The notes under the pieces were generated by a model. It saw only the letters and a program-made list of their open reading frames with translations. It was not told where the DNA came from and made no database searches. Below, one piece after another: positions 47,721 to 60,033 of a stretch of 64,000 nt of DNA (its first letter is position 1; each line of letters opens with the position of its first letter). This DNA comes from Balaenoptera acutorostrata (lineage: Eukaryota > Chordata > Mammalia > Artiodactyla > Balaenopteridae), in NCBI RefSeq assembly GCF_949987535.1, contig NC_080081.1:62579603-62643602 (forward strand), in the 5' to 3' direction. The position numbers were made by a program, and so were the translations under genes.

Positions 47721-47832
47721 AACAGGAATAATCAGAGAGCAAAAAAAGAGCTCTTATAAATTAAAAATAGGGTTGCTGAAAGGAAAATTCAGTAGTTTAT
47801 CTTCAATGGAAGATACAATGAAGAACATCTCC

Positions 47833-48108
47833 TGGGTAAGCTGGGACGAAGTGAGAGAGTGGCATGGACATGTATACACTACCAAATGTAAAATAGATAG
47901 CTAGTGGGAAGCAGCCACATAGTACAGGGAGATCAACTCGGTGCTTCGTGACCACCTAGAGGGGTGGGATAGGGAGGGTGGGAGGGAGACGCAAGAGGGA
48001 GGAGATATGGGGATATGTATATGTATAGCTGATTCACTTTGTTATAAAGCAGAAACTAACACACCACTGTAAAGCAATTATACTCCAATAAAGATGTTAA
48101 AAAAAAAA
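47833..48108 (+). mobile_element. 5'-truncated L1 insertion (3' UTR)
   Basis: The artiodactyl L1 3' end in sense: GGAAGCAGCCACATAGTACAGG, AGGGAGGTGGGAGG-like purine run, TATAGCTGATTCACTTTG, AAGCAATTATACTCCAATAAAG and poly(A). Flanked by AAGAACATCTCCT / AAGAACATCTTCT (about 47820-47832 and 48109-48121). Confidence 0.93.
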
Positions 48109-48239
48109 AGAACATCTTCTGACAAGTAAAACAAAAAGACAAAGAAACAGAAAATAGAAGAGATATGAAATCAATCCCAGAGATTTAACTTTGACTAATA
48201 GGAGAGCGAGAAAGTGAGAACAGAGAATATAGAAGGGAA

Positions 48240-48650
48240 TAAATTTTCAAAGAAACAGTATGTGGCAGAGAATGTTAACTGTCCACAGAAATCCTTGCTC
48301 CTCTTCTTCCTGGGCACTAACTACATTTCTCAGGTTTCCTTAAGAATTAAGAGGTCAAGTGACTAAGTGCTCTCAAATGGAATGTGAGTGAGAGTAATGC
48401 AAGCCATTTCCAGGCCTGGCTCATAAATTCTCCCAAGTATTTTTGCCTTCTTGTGGGCTGAAATGGCAATCAACAAAGTGATCTTAGGAAGCACATGTTG
48501 AAGGAACCCCTGCTGACCTAGAACATCTGTTCTTCTCTATTATGTGAGAAATAAATTTATCTTGCAGTTGGCCACTCTATTTTGGGGTCCATTTGTTATA
48601 AAGCTTAAGGTTTGTTATAAGTTTAGCCTACCCTAACTAATACATGATAC
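48240..48650 (+). mobile_element. Possible ERV/LTR or MER remnant
   Basis: GAGAAATAAATTTATCTTGC followed by CCACTCTATTTTGGGG and TAACTAATACATG resembles the 3' end of a mammalian LTR-type repeat. Not assigned to a family. Confidence 0.35.
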
Positions 48651-49478
48651 AAGTATATTTCCCTTTCCAGAACTGAAAGACTGAATTCTCCAGTAAAAAC
48701 AATATTTCGTACTAAAAAACAAAGTAATTATAGTACACTACTTTGTTCAACAATGAATAATAATTACATAGCTATAATAATATAAATGTGACTAATAAAA
48801 TAAAAAATTGTGATAAAGTATATTGGGAGGGTTAAGAGAAGGAAAATGGAGTAACAGTGGTGGTGGAAATACTAAATTGTCATCTAGTCTATGAGAAAGT
48901 TAAAAGATATTTTTTAAAATTGGTAAATCAAAAGTTAGTAAAAGCCCATTATTGATAATATAGAGGTAAATACCAGTTGAACAAATAAAAAAGATGAAAG
49001 TGGTTGTCTTTGGGCAATGGGACTGAGGAATAGAGAAGGAAGAGGCAAAGAGCTGATGTTTGTTGATATTTCTGATTTTTAAACTATGTGGTATGTATTA
49101 TTTTGATACGATAAAATGTTTTAAAATGTACAAGAAAGGATTTGGGAATTGAACACAGACGAGATGGACTAGGTATGGAAGAGCATGCTAGGTTCAAGAT
49201 GGTAAAGTAGAAAGATAGAGAAGGGGAGACAAAAGATAGTCTGCTATCCCCAAGCCTTTCTACATCCATATTTCTGGTTTTAGGAGTTGGAGTAGCCTCA
49301 AAATGCCCAAGAAACATTTGTAAATGAGTATACGTAAAAAGTAATAATCAGGAATTCTATTATCTGACCAGACTTTAGTTTTTTGGCTGCCCTGTGGTCC
49401 CATATACATACAGTGATATTTATTCTATCCTCACGTGGAAGCATGTCACCGTAGTAGATGCTAGCCATTGAAAGGATA

Positions 49479-49480
<2 letters not shown>

Positions 49481-49514
<34 letters not shown>
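49481..49514. repeat. (GT)n microsatellite
   Basis: A perfect run of GT dinucleotides of about 17 units, 350 bp downstream (gene direction) of coding exon 3. Confidence 0.95.
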
Positions 49515-49518
<4 letters not shown>

Positions 49519-49844
49519 TTGTGTAATGAGGGGATTCAGTCTTATGCAAAGAGGCTAAGTGGGCAGCTAGAAAAAGGGCAGATTAGAAAGCACAAGCAAT
49601 AATGTAATAGGAAGAGATAACAGGAAAGTGGAGGAAAGAGAGGCAGTAAATGGAAGGGAATTTATTTAGAAAGGATTTTGCTGCAGCCTGAGTAATCCCA
49701 GAGACATAGATTTGGAGGGCTAACTTCAAGCATGGCAAATATGAATCCAAAAGGGATCGTTTTCTCAAATGAGCCTAATGCTATATATTACTTTTAACAA
49801 CTTTTCTAAACTCAAACCTACTTTAAAGGAAAGCACGCACCTAC

Positions 49845-49963
49845 CCTTTGAGGAGCATAAATAGGATATGAGGATGAGCACTAATGTACTCCACAGTAGG
49901 ACTCCGAGTGCCTATCTGTCGTCTCAGGATGTTGTTAAATATCTGGGTCACATCTTTTTTTCC
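49845..49963 (-). CDS. CAB39L: CAB39L coding exon 3 (39 codons plus 2 nt)
   Basis: Acceptor TTAACAG ends at 49964 and donor GG|GTAGGT lies at 49845. The exon reads [16 protein letters not shown] at its start and ends [13 protein letters not shown] followed by the first two bases of a glycine codon completed by the next exon. The 119-nt length and split codon join perfectly to the following exon. The exon is only partly visible as a simple open frame because its codons are AT-rich and short. Confidence 0.96.
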
Positions 49964-50501
49964 CTGTTAAAGAAACAACCAACCATTAAGTTGTATACTT
50001 TAAATGGGTGAATTGCATGGCATGTGAATTATTTCCAAAGCTGTTTATACACACACACACACACAAACACACACTCATTCCATTTAATATGACATAGTAT
50101 TTTCCCACCTGAGATTGTGAATTTTTTGACTTAATTTGTCTAATGATAGGTACAAAATATATAAACAACCAAAAAAATCAAGATCAAATAAAATCAATGC
50201 CCTACACATATAGTAAGCATTTCAAATTGTTAAATGCATGAAGTACAGTCAAAGCTTGTGTCTCAAGGCTTTCTGATTTCTCATTTTTATAGTAATAAAA
50301 CCAAAGGTTAAGGACCAGTTTTTAATGAGGGCCAGGGAACAGAAAAGGATCTTTAGGGGATGGAAATTTTCAAAAACTTAGGACCATAAAATGGCTTATT
50401 GAGAAGCTGATCCTGGAGTGCTTATTTTGCTTATTTTTTTAAAAACGTAGCAAGAAATAATCATTAGAGATTAAATTATCACAGTAGGAAGTTTTCTGCT
50501 T

Positions 50502-50640
50502 TTTTTTTTTGACATCTTTATTGGAGTATAATTGCTTTTCAATGTTGTGTTAGTTTCTGCTGTATAACAAGGTGAATCAGCTATACGTATACATATACCC
50601 CCATATCCCCTCCCTCTTGCGTCTCCCTCCCACCCTCCCT
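50502..50640 (-). mobile_element. 5'-truncated L1 insertion
   Basis: Antisense L1 3' end (TTTATTGGAGTATAATTGC, GTGAATCAGCTATACG, CCCTCCCTCTTGCGTCTCC). Flanked by AGGAAGTTTTCTGCTT (about 50486-50501 and 50641-50656). Confidence 0.92.
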
Positions 50641-50748
50641 AGGAAGTTTTCTGCTTCTTTGAGCTGCTTTCTAATTCAAACAGTTGACTTTGCATCCACC
50701 CTATTTCCACAAGGCACACCTGCCTTTAAAATGAATGCATCAACTCTT

Positions 50749-51091
50749 TTTTTTTTTTTTTTTAAAGGATTTTCTTATTTATTTATTTATTTATTTATTT
50801 ATTTTTGGCTGTGTTGGGTCTTCGGTTCGTGCGAGGGCTTTCTCCAGTTGCGGCAAGCGGGGGCCACTCTTCATCGCGGTGCGGGGACCGCTCTTCATCG
50901 CGGTGCGCGGGCCTTTCTCTATCGCGGCCCCTCCCGTCGCGGGGCACAGGCTCCAGACGCGCAGGCTCAGCAATTGTGGCTCACGGGCCCAGCTGCTCCG
51001 TGGCATGTGGGATCTTCCCAGACCAGGGCTCGAACCCGTGTCCCCTGCATTAGCAGGCAGATTCTCAACCACTGCGCCACCAGGGAAGCCC
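50749..51091 (-). mobile_element. Full-length young CHR SINE with internal duplication
   Basis: Nearly base-for-base the same as the copy at 9650-9990, including the doubled CTTCATCGCGGTGCG module and the AAAGGATTTTCTTA tail junction. Flanked by TGCATCAACTCTT (50736-50748 and 51092-51104). Located in intron 3. Confidence 0.97.
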
Positions 51092-51104
51092 TGCATCAAC
51101 TCTT

Positions 51105-54000
51105 ACATGCAATACATTTTCATCCTTTGATCTCTTATCACATTGTGTTTCAAAACATCAAAGAGTCTAAAGCTGTGTCTTGAATAGTGGCCAAACATCA
51201 AAAAACACAGCTCTGAGTTTGATCCTGAGCCCACAAATCAGAAACCTTGCAATCTCAGCCATAACTCTTTTTTTTTTAACCTCATAAGAATATGCTGAAG
51301 TATTTTTTTTCTGTCAGCAATTTTAAGGCTTAAAGGATTAGACAAAAATTTATGGCTATAAAGTAATGAGATTTTCTTTCAAACAATTTTAACCCAAAGG
51401 TCTGTCTTCTAACTAGCCATTATTCACATAACAGCAGGATCCTCCAGTACTTTCCTCACCCCAATGGACCACTTTCCTCCTGATTCCTGATGAAGAAAAT
51501 GGGTTTGCCACACAGATTCCTGAGTCAGTCTCTGCTACCCAATCTAAACCAATGCCTTGGGCCACCATCACTGTTGTCAGCTCTGGAGTTCAAATCCCTG
51601 CTCCTAGCTCCTCTCAGCCCTTGTTCATTGTCTTGCCTTCTACAACTAGTTATTTTCTCAACTAGTTATTTTATATACTGTTTATCCAAGTATAGAAAAC
51701 CGCCTCTTCTCCTTCATTTGACATATACTATCAGTACATAGTTCTTTTATCAAGGGTTTAAGGGTAACAAAGGGTAATTATAGCACAGTGCAGAAACAAC
51801 CTCAAATTGAATCCTACACATCATAATTAAAGATTATTAAAGATTCCTCAGCATTCGTGATCGTCTTTTTCCTTAAGCCCCTTCCTCTGTCATGGCTCTG
51901 GAGCCTTCTCTCTCCCTTACTCCAAACCCTTCTCCTATCTCTCTTCTATTTCCTACTCCTATCAAATTTAGCCAAAGAGACGGCATTTCTCAAATTTCTG
52001 TTATTTTACTCTGCAAAGGGAATCTAAGCTCTTTTCTTTCAGTCTTTTTCCTTCCAAGCATTGCCTAGAGACCTCACCTTTCACAACTAACAAAAAAGCC
52101 CATGTAGGTGTCTTCTAAACAAAAGTTCTTTTTTTTTTTTTTTTCTGTAAGGAATGCTCCATCCTTTTAGGTTACCTGGCAAAAGCTGCAGCCCTTCCGT
52201 AAAGTAATAATTTTCCTTTCCTGTTATAAAAATATACCAAAGATTTTACAGTCAAATGACTGTTATACTATTCAAAGAAGCCCCAGGAGAGGCTATTCAC
52301 TTACTGAAGTATTATCATTATTCTTGAATTATGCTCTACACATTTACTAATTCTTTAAGAAAAGTGGCTTACTGCTGTGCTTCAGGACATCTTCCTTTGT
52401 TCCAATTCCCTCACCTATGCTTCTATTTCTCATTCTCATACCTACATTGATTCATTCATCCAACCAATAGATATGGAACTAGGCGTGGGAAATGCAGTCC
52501 TAGTACTCAAGATACTCTCAATCCAGAAGGAGCTGTACCAGGGCTACCTGAGAACCAAGAGATGAGGAGGGTGGGGTTCTGTGTGATTAGACTGAGTTTT
52601 GAAGTTAGGGGGAGTTTTATCAAATGGTCACTAGTTTATATGGATACTTTAAGCTTGAGAAGGAAAGTTGCTGCCTGTGGGCTGATCATTCATGCTTCCA
52701 GTCCATAGAAATACACAGCACATTTCTGCAAACGGGCTCATAATGCTAGTAATGGTGCATCCTTCCTGAAAATACTATGAGTATATAGCTGGTGGAATGC
52801 TTAAAACTGAACCATTTTCAATTTTAACTGTTCTTCATTCATTCATTCAACCAAGAAGTATTTATAAGTGTTTATTTTCTATGGGTTTGATTGAGGAGGA
52901 CAGCTTCACCTACTGAATATCACATTCATTTATATTCATTTATAACTATGTTCTAGGCATCAACTGAATGAACAAAGTCAAGAACCGTCTGGTCAATTAT
53001 TCCTCAATAAAGCTGAAAAAAAGAACTGTCTGCAATTATCATGATACCTTCATAATGGTAGTGTTGAGTCATCAGTAAAAAATTATTACATCTAGTATAT
53101 AATTTTGGAGGAGAGGCAAGTATACAATGCATGTTATAAAGAAAATGTAAAGTAATCCACAAAAGTAATCTACTTAACTTTCTTCATTTGAAGAGTTAAT
53201 CTTTAGCTACATGGAAAATGCACATATTCAGAAAGATAATTTTTCCCCAAGGATTCCAGAGAATAAAAGTTTACTCTACTTGATAATGTATAAATCAATT
53301 TTTAGGCAATTGAATGTCTTAATCCCCAAATAATTTTTAAGTAAACTTCTCTATATTTATTTCCAGTATTCCATGTAAAATAAGGGAAATTTGCATAAGT
53401 GTTTTTTTTACTGTTCCTCTTTTGTTTTCTAAGCCAAAGCTGCACAAAGTTGTGAGGCACCCAAAGTTTTTCTCTGGCCTACTTCCATCTCCCCAATTCT
53501 TGGAGAGCACTTTGAACCTATGCTATTCTGTGGTCGCTCAAGGCTTCTCCAGGTCACTGGACCTGATGACATCTCATCCCTGACTCATTCTTCAAAACAT
53601 AACCAATCTTGGTCATATTCCTTCCAGCATCCCATTGCAAATTAAGCTAATCTCATAAACTAACTCAAGCTAACATATTAATTAGTGATGATAATAGCTT
53701 AATACATTGCTGCTTTCAGGGAAATGTGCAAAACAAGGGGAGATTTATAGAAATATAATACTGTATTCCAAGAGCAGGGAGTTTCCCAGTTATGGTCACT
53801 CACCAACTAAATTTAAAACTAAAATAGTAAACAAAGAAACAAACATCAAAGGTTATAACAAAAATAAACCAGCTTACATTTAACTTAAGTTTGAGAAAGA
53901 GAGAAGATGAAAATATACTATCTGACATCTGTATATATTTGCACATGTATTTAGTGTTCTTCCATAACATGTATATGTATATATATTTTGCTTTGTTTAA
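51105..54000. other. Intronic sequence, nothing recognised
   Basis: AT-rich part of CAB39L intron 2 (between coding exons 2 and 3). No exon, RNA or clearly named repeat seen. Confidence 0.4.
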
Positions 54001-54019
54001 TATTTTAAAACAACGATAT

Positions 54020-54140
54020 AAGTTCATATTATTCCTATTTTATAGATGAGAAAGTTTAGTCTCAAAGAGGTTATGATACTAACTATCAAATGGCAGAGCA
54101 GGGACTCTATAAACAATCCTAAATCCAAGTCAAGTGTTTT
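54020..54140 (-). mobile_element. MIR SINE remnant
   Basis: TATTTTATAGATGAGAAAG and TCAAAGAGGTTATGATAC with GGCAGAGCAGGGACTC are MIR reverse-complement landmarks. Confidence 0.6.
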
Positions 54141-55024
54141 TCCACTATGCACAGCTCCTACAAATGTCCATAATACTTCATTTTAAACTAAATTTAAAAA
54201 ACATGAAAGTATATAAACACAATGATAAAACTACACTTTAATTCCACAAATGCCAGGTTTAAAAAGGAAATGGGGAGTAAGATGGGGAGGGAGAGTGACA
54301 AGCCAGGCAAGAGGAAAAAGTAGGAAAGGAGATTATTGAGCAGAAAATGTCAAGGTTAGAGAAACAGATAAGAGAGGGAAGGAAAGAAAAAAACAGGTGT
54401 TTCTGAAAGGAAGGCTGAGTTGAAGTCTGGGCCCTGAGAGGCCCTCAGTCAGTGTAGTTTCTAGTCAACACACCTGACTTCACATCTCCAGAGCAGTCTT
54501 GCCCTGTATTCCTCCTCCTCTGCTCCAGTCGGCCAAAATCTTCCCCTATCTAAACCATCCAGAGAGCTGTGGGCTAGTATTTCCACAGATCCCCAGAGCC
54601 CTGACCTTATCTTGGTCTAATCACTGTAATGAGTTTCTTTTAACTTCCTTGGTGACAAAACTAAAAGCAATTTACTTCAGAAATCTCCATTCTCTTCTAT
54701 CTTTGAGAATTAATGGAGATCCAAGCACTTACCTGAGAGTATCAAAAGCCTGATAGTAGTAACAAAACAACAAACAAATCAAAACCAAGACTTCCATCAT
54801 TGAAATGTGCCTTACGTATATATATTTCATTGAAAAACCACTGTTCTAAGTTAGATGTACCATAGATAATAAAATGCTTACACATATTCACCACTTATGT
54901 TTCTAGGTGTTGTTTTATTATTTAGGTAATTAGGTATAATTGCTTTCAAAATGAGATAAATATCCTGTATTAGTAGCATTTAACAAACTTCTTAAATCAT
55001 TGGTATAAATATTTCAATTAAAGA

Positions 55025-55250
55025 AACAGGTCTGGAGACAATAAGTTTGAATCTCAGCTTAGGCTCTTAGTAACTGAGTGACTTTGGGGAAATTATTTAA
55101 TATCTTTGAACTTTAGGGTCTTCACTTGTAAAACAAGACTAATAGTACCAATCATATATAGGTTGCTTTAAGAATTAAATGAGATGAGTGCTTGGAAACT
55201 GTACAACATGCAGTAAGCACTCAACAAATGTTATCTATTATTATTATTGT
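55025..55250 (+). mobile_element. MIR SINE
   Basis: GTAACTGAGTGACTTTGGGG, CTTCACTTGTAAAACAAGACTAATAG, AGAATTAAATGAGATGAGTGC and AGTAAGCACTCAACAAATG in order. Ends 215 bp from coding exon 2. Confidence 0.8.
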
Positions 55251-55465
55251 TATTGACCAGTAACTTTCTTACTTAGCTGCATAAAACTTAATTCCAGTAT
55301 ACCTTTTGCTTTTTTAAAAAAACGATTAAGATGATTTTAGAACTTTCAGGGGAAAATAGGATTTTAAATAATATATAAACAGTAATAATAAAAAATTACA
55401 GTCAAATATTGGTATGTACATAAAAATTGAAAAGCAGAATTGTCATCCTTTTGCAGATAGTTTAC

Positions 55466-55630
55466 CTCAAAGTCTATCAGCTGTAGGTCGGCTATCAGTG
55501 TCACCAGCAGCCCACTATTGTAGAGTTCTTGTGCTAGCTGAGCCACAGCTTCTGTTGGGGGTTCCTTGTCACTTGTTCCACACAGAATTTCTTTCATTGC
55601 TTGCAGTGATTTCGACACTTCTTCTGAAGC
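55466..55630 (-). CDS. CAB39L: CAB39L coding exon 2 (55 codons, phase 0)
   Basis: The exon is bounded by acceptor CACTAG at 55631 and donor GAG|GTAAAC at 55466, and is exactly 165 nt. It starts [16 protein letters not shown] and ends ADLQLIDFE. The [11 protein letters not shown] stretch fits CAB39L better than CAB39. Reading past the donor soon gives unrelated residues, which supports the exon border. The block contributes early helical repeats of the scaffold. Confidence 0.96.
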
Positions 55631-55870
55631 CTAGTGACCAAAAAGTATGCTAATAGTTGAGTAATAAAAAATTACAGGTTATAAACAAACAAACAAAAAC
55701 CACTTATTGAGCCCTGCTTATTTGTGATTAAAGAACTCTGTACAGTTACAAACAAAAACCATTCAGTAAGCACTGCGTTTTTTATTTCAGAAAATGTTAC
55801 TAAAGTTAATTTATAAAAGAGAGATCTTTAGTATTTCTACTTAGAATAATTGAAATGATATTCCTTTATT

Positions 55871-56021
55871 TAAAAAAATTTTTTTTAATTAAAAAAAATG
55901 TTTTTACTTTTTGGCTGCACTGTGCAGCACGTGGGATCTTAATTCCCTGACCAGGGATCGAACCCACACCCCCTGCAGTGGAAGTGTGGAGTCTTAACCA
56001 CTGGACCGCCAGGGAAGTCCC
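55871..56021 (-). mobile_element. CHR-type SINE, short form
   Basis: Minus-strand head GGGGACTTCCCTGGCGGTCC, B box GGTTCGATCCC and CACGTGCTGCACAGTGCAGCC. Located 240 bp upstream of coding exon 2's acceptor. Confidence 0.93.
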
Positions 56022-56370
56022 CATGAACTTCCTTAAATCATACTCATACTGAACTTTACTAGTAATTAATTATAAATTTAACTTATAAATTAAATTCAGT
56101 CCATTGTGAAGACTTATCAGTAGCTAGTAGTCTTTATTTAAATCATTTGTTAATGGTTTTCAACAAATCCCTATTATTCTGGTTTTTTTAATGGAGTAGG
56201 TACAAAATCATATATTGTCAAAACCTATAACCTTTGTCAATCCACTGATCCCTCACACATAACCATTATCTTTTTGTTATTTATGAAACTTAAAAAAAAA
56301 AGCAAAACTTCTCACTACATTTTTTAAAATGTCCTCATATTTTATATGTTACTTTGCTTTTATTAATTCT

Positions 56371-56706
56371 TAAAAAAATTTTTTTTAATTAATTTATTTT
56401 ATTTTAGGCTGTGTTGGCTCTTTGTTGCTGCACGCGGGCTTTTCTCTAGTTGCCGCGAGCAGGGGCTACTCTTCGTTGTGGTGCGCGGGCTTCTCATTGT
56501 GGTGGCTTCTCTTGTTGCGGAGCACGGGCTCCAGGCGCGCGGGCTTCAGTAGTTGTGTCTCTCGGGTTCTACAGTGCAGGCTCAGCAGTTGTGGCGCACG
56601 GGTTTAGTTAATCCGCGGCATGTGGGATCTTCCCAGGCCAGGGCTCGAACCCATGTCCCCTGCATCAGCAGGCAGATTCTTAGCCACTGCACCACCAGGG
56701 AAGCCC
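56371..56706 (-). mobile_element. Full-length older CHR SINE
   Basis: Longer body than the young copies, keeping the GGTGGCTTCTCTTGTTGCGG and GGGCTTCAGTAGTTGTG modules. B box GGTTCGAGCCC. More diverged, so an older subfamily (CHR-1-like). Confidence 0.95.
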
Positions 56707-56714
56707 TCATTACA

Positions 56715-56945
56715 TTTTGAAGAATAATAGGAGAATACATAGAGGTAGAAAGTACATTAGTGAGTATTAGGGCCTGGGTAAGGGAGAACGAGGTGCTGAA
56801 AATGTTCTGAAATTAGATAGTGGTGATGGTCACACAACCTTGTGAATAAACTAATAACCACTGAATTGTACACTTTAAAATGGTGGATTATATGGTATCT
56901 TAATTATACTCAATAGAAAATTTTTTTAAAAACAGGTGAAGATAA
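56715..56945 (+). mobile_element. L1M 3' end fragment
   Basis: GAAAATGTTCTGAAATTAGATAGTGG, CACACAACCTTGTGAATAAAC, CACTGAATTGTACACTTTAAAATGG in the usual order. Confidence 0.85.
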
Positions 56946-57469
56946 AGAAAGAAAGAAAGCAAGCAAGCATGGGATACCAAAAGAAAAAAAAAACAGGTGA
57001 AGAAAAAAACAGGCCAATTAGTTAACAATTTGCTGAATGTTTTTAAAGAAATATAGTTTTATTACTTTCAAGTATTGTATTCTAATCATTATAATTGAAG
57101 AAGGAAATGAGGAGAATAAGGCAAAATAGTAAAAGTAACTCATAGTAGCATGACACTACTTAAAAAATTAATTTCCAGATACATTTTATGATATTGCTAA
57201 AGCAATCCTTAATTTATTAAAGGTTGGAAGTTCCTTAAATTGTGACATATATCCACAGAAGATTACTTTAAACATATATAGAGTTAAGAATAATTATAAA
57301 GCAAACACCCGTTTGACCATAAAAGAGGTCAAGAAATATAACATTTTTAGCATCCCAGAAGTCACTTGAATGCCCCTTTTTCAGCCGGAAGTAAATCCTT
57401 TTATGTTTTTGATGACAATCATTTATTTACTTTTCTTTATAGTTTTCTCACCTATGTTTGTATCCCAAA

Positions 57470-58000
57470 ACAACATAGTTTAGTTCTGCTGATTTGGAAT
57501 AGTACCTGTACCCTCTTATGACTTGCTTCTTTCACTCAACACTGTATTTGGGAGGTTCATCCTTGCCACTGCATGTAGCAGCAGTTCTTTAACATTCATT
57601 GCTCTATAGTATTCCATCAATGGCTGGACCACAACTTCTCACTTCTACTGTTGATGGACATCAGGGTTGTTTCCACTGAGGGGTTACTATGAACAACAAT
57701 GCTATGAACATTCTTGACACGCATCCTGGTGCATGTTTGCAAGAACATCTCTAGAGTTCACACTAGGAGGGGAACTGCAGGGTCTTAGAACATGTATATC
57801 TTCATATTTAACAGATAATATACTAAACTCATTTCCAAACACCAATTTATACTTTATCACTCATAGTGAATGAAAGTTCTTATTGCTCTCCACACTTGTC
57901 AACATTTAATACCATCAGACATTTTTCATTTTTGACAAGATAGTAGGAATGTAATACGAATTTACTGTTGTTCTAATTGGACTTTTCCTGATCACTAATG
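57470..58000 (-). mobile_element. Old L1 3' region
   Basis: Antisense L1M landmarks: TTTCACTCAACACTGTATTTGGG, GGTTCATCCTTGCC, TAGTATTCCATCAATGGCTGG, GATGGACATCAGGGTTGTTTCC. Confidence 0.75.
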
Positions 58001-58420
58001 AAAATTAGTGTCTTTTTATGTCTTTTCCTTTTTCCTCTCTTTTGTTATTTAGATTCACTCTTATATGAAAGTCATTTCTTCATTCTATTGAGCCAATATT
58101 TCACTCAATATTACAAAGTACACTAGAAATAAAAATGTATTTCTACATTCCTTATAAGATGTAGGATAAAAAATATATTTCTACATCATTACAAGAATAC
58201 AATATTGTATCATTCACTGGGACAGAAAGATACTATTAACTCAAGGGTATTTATTTTACAGATATCTTGAATCTTGCCATAAACTAGTCACTTTAGAGAC
58301 AAATTATATATGTAGGAGTCAATGTCCCTTGGAAGGAATAACTAAATTACTAAAAACCCCTTCCTCTGAGGAAGCCCTTCTTGGTAGGACTTTAAAACAA
58401 TGTTAAAATGAGGTTGCACT

Positions 58421-58548
58421 GGGAATTCCCTGGCAGTCCAGTGGTTAGGACTCCGCATTTCCACTGCAGGGGGCGCGGGTTCGATCCCTGGTCAGAGAAC
58501 TAAGATCCCACATGCTGTGTGGTGCGCCAAAAAAAAAAAAAAAAAAAA
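58421..58548 (+). mobile_element. CHR-type SINE, short form
   Basis: Head GGGAATTCCCTGGCAGTCC, B box GGTTCGATCCC and poly(A). Flanked by GAGGTTGCACTG and GAGGCTGCACTG (58410-58421, 58549-58560). Confidence 0.95.
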
Positions 58549-58649
58549 GAGGCTGCACTGTAGTAGAAACTATCAGTTGAGCTATAAATATAAACTTTTT
58601 ACCCTCCAAGTCAGTATAATATTATACACCAGTATAACCCCTTAGATTT

Positions 58650-59820
58650 TTTTTTTCATTCTGAGTTTTTTTCCTTCCAGTTTTATTAAAATATAATTGA
58701 CATACAGCACTGTATAAATTTCAGGTGTACAGCATAATGGTTTGACTTGCATACATCATGAAGTGATTATCACAATAAATTTAGTGAACATCCATCATTG
58801 CATATAGATACAAAATTAAAGAAACAGAGAAGAAAAGAATATATTTTTCCTTGTGATGAGAACTCAGGATTTATTCTCTTAATAACTTCCATACATAACA
58901 TACAGCAGTGTTACTTACATTTATCATGTTGTACCTTACACCCCTAGTACTTACTTATCTTACAACTGGAAGTTTGTACCTTTTGACTGTCTACATCCAA
59001 TTCCCTCTCCCCAATACCCCTGCCTCTGGTAACCACAAACCTGATCTCTTTTTCTGAGTTTCTTTGTTTGTTTTTGAAGTATAATTGACCTACAACACTG
59101 TTAGTTTCTGTTTTACAACACAGTGATTCAACATTTCTATACCTTTCAAAATGATCACCACAGGACTTCCCTGGTGTCCAGCGGTTAAGACTCTGAGCTT
59201 CGAATGCAGAGGGCCCGATCCCTGGTCAGGGAACTGGATCCCGCATGCCGCAACTAAGAGCCTGCATGCTGCAACTAAAAGATCCTGCACACCGCAACAA
59301 AGATCCCGTGCGCCACAACTAAGACCTGGCGCAGCCAAATAAGTAAATAAATATTTTAAAAATATATATATAAAACCCCAAAATGATCACCACAATAAGT
59401 CTAGTTATGGTATGTCACCATACAAAGGTATTACATAGTTATTAACTATATTCTCTACACTGTACCTTTCACACCCATGCAACTGGAAGTTTGTACCTCA
59501 ATCTCCCTCAGCAATTTCTTCCCCCTCCAATGCCAACCCACCTCCCCTCTGGCAACCACCTGTTTGTTCTCTGTATCTATAACTGTTTCTGCTTTATATT
59601 TGTTCATTTGTTTTGTTTTGCTTTTTAGATTCCACATATAAGTGAAATCACACAGTATTTGCCTTTCTCTGACTTATTTCTCTTAGCATAATAGACCTCT
59701 AGGTCCACCCATGTTGCTGCAAATGGCAAGATATCATTCTTTTTTATGACTGAAACGGATTGGTGGTTGCCAGAGGCGGAGGGTGGGGTGTTACCCCTTA
59801 GTTTAAGTCTAGAGGGATCC
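58650..59820 (-). mobile_element. L1MA-like 3' fragments with a nested SINE
   Basis: Two antisense L1 3' end pieces: one from about 58670 (TTTTATTAAAATATAATTGACATACAG ... GGAAGTTTGTACCTTTTGAC), another from about 59065 (GAAGTATAATTGACCTACAAC ... AGATTCCACATATAAGTG) interrupted at 59162 by a SINE. Frames are broken. Confidence 0.85.
59162..59378 (+). mobile_element. CHR-type SINE nested in L1
   Basis: Head GGACTTCCCTGGTGTCCAG, tandem CAACTAAGAGCCTGCATGC modules and A-rich tail. Flanked by the exact 15-bp duplication CAAAATGATCACCAC (59147-59161 and 59379-59393), which restores the L1. Confidence 0.96.
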
Positions 59821-60033
59821 AAGGTTGGTCATAGGCTCTAGAAAGTGAACGAAGAGTTCAAGATAACAGACTCAACAATTATCAGTTGCATAAAACCTGG
59901 AATCAATTTAAACGTACTTACAAAGACCCTACGAGTGCATCACAGACCATGTTTAGGATTCTTCATTAAGCTTTTACATTGGCTTTTTTGGTCTATTCAT
60001 GTATTTTTATAAAAATATTATTTTAGCTCATAC

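Noticed and set aside
49298..49549. Minus-strand frame with a His-Thr repeat
   Set aside because: It is the translation of the (GT)n microsatellite, not a protein repeat.
50735..51130. Long open frames (130-200 codons) across the SINE region on the plus strand
   Set aside because: They translate the antisense of a CHR SINE and its (TTTA)n tail; the same frame appears at the other SINE copies.
55364..55618. An 84-codon stand-alone minus-strand gene
   Set aside because: The first part is CAB39L coding exon 2; the end is intron read past a normal GTAAAC donor.
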